Part shown: positions 56,560-64,000 of the stretch, one piece after another
Position numbering within the stretch: position 1 is the first letter of the stretch
Layout: each line of letters opens with the position of its first letter
Assembly: GCF_947507565.1 (NCBI RefSeq)
Contig: NC_089194.1
Coordinates: 372,001-436,000 of the forward strand
From: Oscarella lobularis
Lineage: Eukaryota > Porifera > Homoscleromorpha > Homosclerophorida > Oscarellidae
Length of the DNA stretch: 64,000 bases
Direction: 5' to 3'
Translations under genes and position numbers: made by a program
Notes under the pieces: model-generated
Database searches by the model: none
What the model was told of the DNA's origin: nothing
Seen by the model: the letters and a program-made list of their open reading frames with translations, nothing else

Positions 56560-58150
56560 CAAATGTCGATGGACGAGCTTCTTCTACTGCAGCGCTTGCG
56601 TGAATCGTTGGACTTTGAAGCCAAGCGGGGGAAACCGTGACCGTTACTCAGCTGATCAGATGACGGAAATCCCATTCAGTCCGTCACGTAAGTGTTTCTT
56701 TTTAGTGTGTGTTACTTCGCTTACGATTTACCTTTCGCCGTTTAGGGAAAGTCCAAAGTGATTTGCTGCTGTGAAAATAATTCGTCCTTGCCGTTGAGTT
56801 TTTTTACTGCATGGGAATTATAACCGCATGCACGCACGCACGCACGCAACGCACGCGAGGCACGCACGCACACGAGTCTGAGAGTCCCGCGCGCGCCCGC
56901 TAGCTAGGCCGCGACGAAATAAAGAGCAAGTAGAGTCATGACAAATTTTATTAAATAAACCCGGAAATGAACCGGAAATTGCACACAAACTGAAAATAAC
57001 GTCCTCCCGGCGCCTTTAACGCGGGGGGGGCGACTCGCCCGCGCCCCCCCGGTGGACACCTCGTCCGGAGCTTCGGTTGACCCACGAAGCATGGGGTACG
57101 GCCTCTTTATCCTCGATTGGCCTCGGAGATAGCCTTGGGAGTGAAGCGTCCTCGGATGTGAGTCCGCCACCCGTGTCATCCAAGGGGACCGCCATTTTGA
57201 CCCACCGCGTCTCGCCATAGTGGGGGAGCCAACTCTATCGGCCCCCGCTAGAGAGGTACGGCCTCTTTAACCTCATTGGCCTCGGAGACCCTTGGGAGTG
57301 GATTGGCGACCGTTTGGAGGTCTCCACCGTGATTCCAAAGGATTTTCAAAAGGTCGGCATATTATTGGCTCAGAGGGGTAATCCTAAGTCAATTAATAAC
57401 TAAATTTCCTCATAAAACAGAGCTCCTCACTTCTAATTGTCTTCGAAGAGTCGATTTTCCCGAAAAGGAACCGTATTCTTCTTTGATCAAGTGTTCGATA
57501 TCCGGGCCGGCTGTTAGGCGAACAAGAATTTGCAAAAAAATCACATTCAACTACTGTGTCGGTATCTTTGCGCAATTTACCTACATAATTTAATTATTAA
57601 TCCCAATCCTTCTCTAGATCTTCATCTGACGCTGTTTTAAGATGCCCACTCAAAGGACCAACCAAGTCAATCCGTTGCCTGCACCTTCGATATAAAACAC
57701 TTGTCAGAATTTTCTCCTAATTTCAAAAAAATTCAAACGTGCAAAATTTTTCTCTACGACACGCCACTTCACGTATCTAAAGATGAGAAATTACCAAAGT
57801 ATATGCGTAAGGTGAGCCTACGTAGACACTTCATTTTAATTAATTAAGAGTCGCATATGAGCAACAAATATTGAGTCTCAGAAAGAAACATACTCTCATA
57901 TTTTGCTTGTCTGACGTCAGAATCCGTGGTTTTTTGACGTACCAATGAGTGGGGAGAAAACGGGGCATTGTGTCCCAAATGGGGGCCCCCGATTGAGTAT
58001 TCACTGCCACGTCGCCGCATACGACCTAAAAAATCAAATGCTCTAATAAGGCTAATTGCAAGAGCGTACGCGTCTCTCGAGATGACAAGGGAAACTGAAA
58101 AATGGGAGATTTAGCCGAAACGAGTGACCGAAACGACTGACAATCACCAC
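56560..58150. other. Gene-poor stretch with simple repeats
   Basis: Contains a possible small exon at 56,563-56,640 (MSMDELLLLQRLRESLDF, ends at TGA), a GCAC-rich tract at 56,828-56,880, a GC-rich hairpin at 57,015-57,050 (GGGGGGGG against CCCCCCC) and two copies of a block reading TACGGCCTCTTTA and GGCCTCGGAGA (57,098-57,150 and 57,256-57,302). No gene is otherwise supported. Confidence 0.45.
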
Positions 58151-58169
58151 AAAAAATTGCGACCAGGAC

Positions 58170-58436
58170 ATGTCAAGCTTCTACACCGACGAAGCCATTG
58201 CACGCGACGCGAATCGAACACACAGAGGAGAAGAGGGGCCCATGCACCTTCAGTCGCAGCACATCGACGCGCTGGCGAATGCTCACCTGTATGTCAGTCA
58301 TTTTGACGTACGTAAACCTCGGTTAGACGACCATCAGCGCCGTCTAATCTCGTCCAGACTTCCACTGAGTCCACATCAAACTTTTAGCGCACGTTATTCT
58401 GGAATGACTCAATCGTGCAGTCAATCGTTATAAAAA
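58170..58436 (+). CDS. Possible first exon or small gene, unknown
   Basis: ORF MSSFYTDEAIARDANRTH with a protein-like composition up to about 58,312, where GACGTACGTAAACC offers a splice donor. The rest of the ORF (to 58,433) reads like intron translated by chance. No downstream exon was recognised. Could be an orphan first exon left after rearrangement. Confidence 0.3.
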
Positions 58437-58774
58437 AAATATTACAAACTGAACGCCCATCATAGCGCCCAAATTTTGGGAGGGCACGTGCCCTTCCTAT
58501 TATAGAGAGACATAGGGTCTATCGACGTTCCGACGTGATTCGTAAGTTTAGAGTCGCACGCCATAATACCTCGAGGGAAGAAGCCTTTTAATTAAATAAT
58601 GTCAGCGCCAATTCCCGGAAAGCTTTCCACGAAGCGCGTGCTATAGTCTTGAATCCACATTCCCACCGAGAAAGACTAATAAGTGATTGACTATATGCTT
58701 CTCAGTAGTAATTCAAGAATAAAAGGTCGTTGAATTCAACGTCACTTTGTAGGCCTCTCCGACAAAGGAAATGA
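58437..58774. other. Spacer upstream of the Frizzled-CRD gene
   Basis: AT-rich, no supported ORF. It should include the promoter of the gene starting at 58,817. Confidence 0.4.
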
Positions 58775-58816
58775 ATGCATGCTTTACTCGACGAGCCAAC
58801 GCCCAATTCAGGCACA

Positions 58817-61081
58817 ATGATCGCCAGCTCCAAAGCTCTTGCTTGCGTTTTGTGTGTCGCCGGCCTCTTGTTTGGTTGTACGTCTATGGTAGAAGGAAAT
58901 CCCACGTGCGACATCACAGTCAACTTGACAGCTTGCACTAACGCCGGATTACGTCAATCGAGTTTCCCCAACGACTTCGGTCACCGCAGCGCTGCGGACG
59001 CGGAATCGGCGTTCACGACTGCTTTCGGCTTTAGCGACCTCGACGACTCCTGTTCGCCGGATGTCGCTCTGTTCGCCTGTTTACTTTACTTCCCCGAGTG
59101 TCGCGTCAACAACGCTATTGGAGATAACATCGTGCGACGCCCTTGTCGAGATTTCTGCGAGCGGATGCAGGTCGATTGTGCCGACATTTCCGCTCTTCGG
59201 AACGTCTCTTGCGACTCCTTTTCTTTTTGGAATCCAGCAAGTCCGACGGCGTGCTACGATCCTTTTCACCTGATCGTCATTAATGAAATCGATGTGGAAA
59301 CGAATCAAGACAATGCACTTCAATTTGTCGAGTTGTGGGACTACGGTATGGGAGATACACCACTGGATAACTTTGTTTTTATTGGCAGCGGAACTGGCTC
59401 GGCAGCTGATCTTACTTTGCCTATGGCTGGATTAACAAGTTCGAATGGCTATTTTGTCCTTGGCAAAGAAGGCTTAGCCAATGCAGATGCAAACATTTTT
59501 AAATTGTTCGGTGGTACAAGGGCTATTGCAATATATAGAGACTTCTTCTCGAAGTATGAACTTGCGCAATATATGCAAATTTATAAGATGTGATAACTTT
59601 AGTTTTTAGTTTCTCCCCAGATTTCTCGTTGACATCAAAAAATGTCGTGGATGCAGTCGTCTATCACACTGAACAAGGAATTACAAGTTCTTTACTTATT
59701 GATGTTTATTATGCAGGCCAGGAATCGTTGTTCGACACAGTGGATCGTGGCTCAATTAGTCGGTGCATCAGCTTTCTACCACTCACCTCTTCTGCCTATT
59801 TGTTTGTCAATGCGACGCCTGGAGATTTGAATGACTGCGCCCAGAAGCACCTTCAAACTAACATTACAACAAAAGAAATCAATATCGATCGTTGCTGCGC
59901 CAATACATCTATCTTTTGTGCCTTCAAGTGAGCGACACTTTCATTTCTTCAATTATGCTACAGTCGTCTTATAGTATCAAGGGAAATCGTAGCACCAATG
60001 ATGGTTACTGTCAAAATCGTAATTTATGGAAAAGTCGAAATTCTCCGATCTATCTTGCTTCAATCAGCCTGTACAAATTTTTAAATCTGTCTAATACACA
60101 TTCAGGTTTTTCTTGTATAGAAGCAGTGCTGTGTGCACCAAAAGTTCCGAAGCATTGGCAACTATACAGCCGTTGGTCGAACAGTAAGATTTATATATAA
60201 TACCGTCTAGAGAAACGTGCCCTTATCTAAACCAATCAGAAATATTCTGGTGGAAAGCTGCCCTATCGACTGCATAGAAAGAGAGAGTATATCACGCTAA
60301 TGTAAAAAGTTAAAATATTTGCATTATTTGACAAAGCAATGTTGTAATTTAGTTTGAACAACGACGACGGAATTCTGTACAGTTCTGTAGAACGAATCAG
60401 TGCGGAAAAGGCACCAAAGCGCAATATCAACTTTTGTTAGCTATCATAACGCGTTCATAAATCTTTCTAATAGCTGCAGCATGTCGTCGGAAGAGTGCGA
60501 AATTTTCTTCGCAAGCAGTTTAATAAATAACTCGACGTCAGACGTGGACGTTAGTGCAAACTGCGATGGCCAGAACGGCATTGGCGTTACTGTCGGTGAG
60601 TTTCACATCAATACCTCATATACCAGGATACATTCGTCGTTCTAACTGCTGAAGGATATCACTGTCTCGAAACAAACGAGCTTCCTTGCCTAACCTGGAA
60701 ATTTGTAGCACGTCCATCTTCGATTGCAACTGTTGAAATTCTCTGTCCACGAACATCGATTTGTCCGGGTAATAGCGCAGGCAACACCGCCACTCGTAAA
60801 CATTTCATACAAAAAAAATGTTGCTTGCAAATATTCGCATCTATTTCTCATTTGTAGTTGATGCTCCAAACGACTCGGATGAATACACCTTCAGCGTTCG
60901 GCGGTTGCCTGAAGGCTCTGTCTTTACTCTTGGAGACGAGTTCAAAGTGGAACTCTTTTACAACAACGATTTAAAGGTCACGCTCAATGTTCCTGTGGTG
61001 AAGGCAAACGCGGTCGTTTACCAGGCTTTTACTGTCGTTCCGACTAAAGGAATATATGAAGTGCTGAATGAGTTTGACTAG
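58817..61081 (+). CDS. Secreted protein with Frizzled-type CRD and lamin-tail-like domain
   Basis: ATG 58,817 is preferred over 58,775 because it gives a clean signal peptide (residues 1-27). Exon 1 (to 59,513) encodes a Frizzled-type cysteine-rich domain: SFPNDFGHRSAADAE, CSPDVALFACLLYFPEC and RRPCRDFCERM with ten-Cys spacing. A lamin-tail-like beta domain follows (VINEIDVE, ALQFVELWDYG, GYFVLGKEG). Exon 2 (59,621-59,927) continues it (NVVDAVVYHTE). Later exons lie near 59,966-60,080, 60,119-60,184, 60,352-60,598, 60,630-60,769 and 60,857-61,081 (ending VLNEFD). A frame break near 60,440 and weak short exons leave the middle uncertain. Such proteins could bind Wnt-like ligands or act as matrix proteins; the role is inferred. 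Confidence 0.75.
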
Positions 61082-61445
61082 GTCCGGGTAACTTACCGTG
61101 CCTTCTTATGTTGCCGCGTTGATTTGTTTGTCGTATGTCTTTTGCCTTTTTTGAACGTTACGTGCTAGTGGGAAAGATTTATCTAAGTGTCAATCTCTAC
61201 CAAATCAAGCTAGAGGCGCAACAAAGTCGTGCAATGTGAAACGTGCTAAAAGCCTTAATTAAACGTTTTTATAGTGGGGAAGAACGCCGTTTCTAGTAGC
61301 CAATAACCGAGGAACTCAAAAATAATGACTTTTCTAACTGAGAAAGGATGCAATATTTATGCAAGAGACGTAGTGAGATACTGCTTGGCTGCATATAAAT
61401 TTGCTCTACTTTTGATTTATATAGAACCAAAGAGCAGCCATTGAA
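61082..61445. promoter_or_regulatory. Spacer with TATA-like box before the small ORF at 61,446
   Basis: Non-coding. GCATATAAATTTGC at about 61,391 and TTATATAGAACC at about 61,418 are TATA-like and lie 30-55 bp upstream of ATG 61,446, a plausible promoter spacing. Confidence 0.3.
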
Positions 61446-61655
61446 ATGGCTGACGCTCAAAGTCGCCGTACATCGAAGGCGAAACTCTTAAAAGTTTTCC
61501 GCGAAAAAGAGGAGAGTGTGCAGGATATTTTGGCCTTGTTTAATTAAAACAATGCTTCTCTATGTTGTTTCTACAAGTTAAAAGCATTGAACGCTGACGC
61601 TACGTTCACCAGCGTTGTCATTGTCGTTGTGAATCAAGTTTTGGATGAGGGGGTA
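61446..61655 (+). CDS. Small helical ORF, possible first exons of a lost gene
   Basis: A 33-codon ORF (MADAQSRRTSKAKLLKVF, then REKEESVQDILALFN) ends at TAA 61,547. About 30 bases on, TTTCTACAAG is followed by an open segment (ALNADATFTSVVIVVVNQVL) ending at GGGGTAAGGC, a good donor. The two could be exons if the first ends before the stop, but no ideal donor is seen. Unknown family, helical and basic. Confidence 0.3.
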
Positions 61656-62149
61656 AGGCAAAAGGAATACAGGCTTTTTTGAAACCTATTCTAGGGTGAA
61701 AAGAGGATTTTGCAAAAATGTCCCTCCTTCTTTTAAAGTCAGTGCTATCTTCCTTAAAGAAAACCCGTAACAGTTTTTTGGCAAGAAGCATTTCATGTGA
61801 CTAGACTTGAGGAAACGAAACCGCTTTTTTTCTGCAAGAGGAGTGTAGACGTGCCGGAACTGTTTTGTAACTACCGCTAATAACGAGAAAGTTAGCTTGG
61901 TTATATTTTGCCCGCGATTAGGTATGAAAATGGCTGATAGCAATCGACAGCGTCATTGCCCACGGAAATTCGTACATTTTTCGGCCCCCTCGCTCAGTAT
62001 CCCGAAACCCTAATTAATTAAAGGAGCGATCTTCGATAACAGGCTTTCTTCGGATAGAGGGCAAATCTGTATACGGACAGGGAGGTGAAAGCTTCATTCG
62101 GCATTCGGTGTCGGTGAATGAATTTTTAGGGCTTCTCCAACTTAACTTT
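61656..62149. other. Spacer left of the last R1 copy
   Basis: No supported gene. One minus-strand ORF (61,686-61,943) has no domain signature and no neighbouring exon. Confidence 0.4.
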
Positions 62150-63355
62150 CACACTTTTCGCTTGGTTTTGCGCAGGACTGACCTAGGATAATTTCCTTGT
62201 GGCTCTCTTAGCAAAGAAAATCTTCACTTTGTCGTAATCGATCTCCGGTTTCACTTTCGATTTGAGTGCTTCGTCACTGCTACTAGCACGGGCACAAGAA
62301 GAAGACGCTCTAGAAACACAATAAGACAATAAAATTAACAAATTAATGATTATTGATGACGTGCGTTTACTTTCTCTTCTGCTCTTTCCTCTGAATCTTC
62401 ACCTTAGACAAGCAAAGTTGCTTCCTAGCAAACCATTGGCTTTCTTCCCTTCTACCCGCCGCACTCATTCGATTGACGTTCTAGTCCCTCACGAACATGA
62501 GTTGAATGATAGCTCCATACAGGACAGCTAGAGACACATAGGAGAAATTCTTCATTTCTTTTAGTTCGATGTTGTTTAGGAACGTGCACGACTGAACGTT
62601 CACTGTAGATGTCACCGCTGTCACCGTATCAACGCTATGTTCCTATAAAAAAGAATTAAAAAAATGTGAAATCAAGTGTAGTCTCTAGCTTCGCGCTCTC
62701 AACTTACACTAAGCTCGTATAGCATTTTACTGCACTACAATACCCCCGAGACAGAGCTACTCGCCGCTAAGTCGATGGTGCCGGTCGCGCGAGCGTCGTC
62801 GCTGAAGAAATAGCGAAGCGTTTGGCGAACTTCGTCTTTCACTAAACTTTCGGGCTTGAATGCATCCTCTGAGGCGGGTGAAAAGCGATCGAAAAGCCGG
62901 TGAACTCGACTTCTTTCTCATTTTCAGAATTTATCCGGGATGTTAAAAGCTCAACAGTTCGCGTCCGAATCCGCTCCCATCGCGGCAATCGTCGGTGTTC
63001 TCGGCGATCCAATGCTTTCTTACACGGTTTCTCTCGCCGTTTGAACAGCCAAAAGGGGTGTAAACCCTTCGCGAAGGAGCAAATGACGCTGGTTTCTTCC
63101 TGCCCTCCCGGATATCCATTGTAACGTTTCCCCGCCCAAAGTCGATAAGCGTTCCATGACAGCCTAAAACTTTTACTCACTGCTTTGACGACGAAGAACT
63201 TCACGAGCTCTGTGCATGCCGCTGATCGAAGAGTATGCATGCAGGTAGACCTGAAGTGATCGAGCCAGCTAGAAAATATTTGATTTTTCCATAGGGCGAA
63301 CGTTCATATTGCGGCATCAGCAACTCCATATATGATTTTGAACTGCAAGACATGT
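62150..63355. repeat. R1 repeat, full copy
   Basis: Full-length R1 with the clearest plus-strand kinase-tail remnant (IDVLVPHEHELNDSSIQDS at 62,470-62,530, compare IDLLVPHDYE in the kinase at 53,884). The minus-strand exon-like segment SSSDEALKSKVKPEIDYDKV lies at about 62,280-62,215. The right end runs directly into the coding frame of the DUF4185-like gene at about 63,355. Confidence 0.75.
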
Positions 63356-64000
63356 ATGTTATAGGACTGAAAGGCCCAGTCATAGAGACCGATTCCAACA
63401 GATAAATGTCGAACTGACTAGCGGAGAACGGAGAAACAGTTGGAGTCGTTACACACATGATGTATCTTTTCAGACAGGCAAATACCTAAATACCAACGTA
63501 TAAATTACATGGGTAGGAACGAGCTACTCCTTCTACGTCATTGTTGCAATGCCTGATCGATTAAGCCAAGTGTATAGAGGCAGCGACTTGTCGAGCGTCT
63601 TAGTCCAACTCTCAGAAGTACCGTTGTAGAACTCCCAAGCCGATTCGTTATTAATTTGAACCGGATCGGGTATGCCTCGGGCTAAGTAAACTTGATCGCC
63701 CTAAACATAGGTTAGATGAGAAAACTAAAGAAGCGTTATAGATTCATTGTAGGTAGAACCTGCATCCACGACTCGTGAGCAGACGAAAGATTAGCACCGT
63801 GGCCAATCACGTACACCTAATGTCAGCATAACATTTATGGGAGCTTATTTTGAGATGTAAGACTACCTTTTGATCCGGTGAATATTCCATGTTTTTGCCA
63901 AAATCAACCTTGAAAAATACCATGTTTTAACCCACAGCCACAATAGAGGACCGTAGCAACTGACCACGTGTACTGAACCCATTTTGACTTTTGTATTGTT
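63356..64000 (-). CDS. DUF4185-like protein, 3' end cut by R1, 5' end off the window
   Basis: Exons from right to left: about 63,985-63,868 (WSVATVLYC; FFKVDFGKNMEYSPDQK, with a frame or splice question between them), 63,816-63,760 (VYVIGHGANLSSAHESWMQ), 63,700-63,537 (GDQVYLARGIPD, NESAWEFYNG, LYTWLNRSGIATM) and 63,465 to about 63,360 (YIMCVTTPTVSPF, DIYLLESVSMTGPFSPITYM). The order and signatures (GHGA, GDQVYL, WEFY, MTGPF) fit DUF4185-type beta-propeller hydrolase-like proteins. The exon then reads into R1 and lacks the expected end of the domain, so the protein is truncated or chimeric. Confidence 0.7.

Noticed and set aside
57000-57050. GC-rich hairpin as a tRNA or bacterial-type terminator
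   Set aside because: No cloverleaf or anticodon arm fits, and bacterial terminators do not apply here. It looks like simple GC-rich sequence.

Overview
The window is eukaryotic nuclear DNA from an animal, most likely a sponge (a homoscleromorph such as Oscarella or Corticium is my best guess, but this is inference). The evidence is: many genes split by very short GT-AG introns (mostly about 45-60 nt), AT-rich spacers rich in TTAATTAA, and extracellular modules found only in animals or expanded in early animals (TSP1 repeats, a Frizzled-type cysteine-rich domain, a VWD plus EGF receptor, receptor-like and kelch-linked kinases). Simple ORFs miss most of it. Several genes were found by joining exons by eye across donor and acceptor sites.

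Layout. 1-851 (-): secreted TSP1-repeat protein running off the left edge. 2.1-8.7 kb: tandem array of a small beta-rich, aerolysin-like (ETX/MTX2-like) gene, two intact copies and two relics, with a relic of the 3' end of the EGF gene joined to it. 8.7-12.9 kb (-): decayed ankyrin-repeat/coiled-coil gene. 14.2-21.8 kb (-): large receptor-like gene with signal peptide, N-terminal module, PSI-like segment, VWD, EGF array and one transmembrane helix, apparently intact. 23.0-24.2 kb (-): truncated kelch gene. 24.6-27.9 kb: foldback transposon with about 290-bp terminal inverted repeats, itself invaded by two palindromic elements. 28.3-29.0 kb (-): intronless SAM methyltransferase. 31.4-33.1 kb (-): dead kelch-kinase. 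34.8-39.0 kb (+): acidic-repeat multipass membrane protein (gene A), with a dead tandem copy at 48.7-52.3 kb. 41.2-42.2 kb (+): tyrosine-kinase relic. 42.2-44.4 kb: second foldback element built of TCATGA repeats. 44.8-47.2 kb (+): the best preserved kelch-kinase fusion. 53.9-55.3 kb (-): EGF-TM-kinase receptor pseudogene. 55.7-56.5 kb (+): another truncated kelch copy. 58.8-61.1 kb (+): Frizzled-CRD plus lamin-tail-like secreted protein. 63.4-64.0 kb (-): 3'-truncated DUF4185-like protein running off the right edge.

What ties the window together is a dispersed repeat, here called R1 (about 1.2 kb core, up to 2 kb with flanks; about eight copies in both orientations). It joins kinase 3' ends to exon-like segments related to the ankyrin/coiled-coil gene. 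Because R1 copies keep introns, they spread at the DNA level. They sit exactly where kelch, kinase and DUF4185-like genes are broken, so the window looks like a birth-and-death cluster of signalling and effector genes shuffled through R1, with foldback transposons and MITEs as other rearrangement agents.

Limits: no similarity search was run. Exon joins, frameshifts and family names come from reading the sequence. Some frameshifts could be assembly errors.
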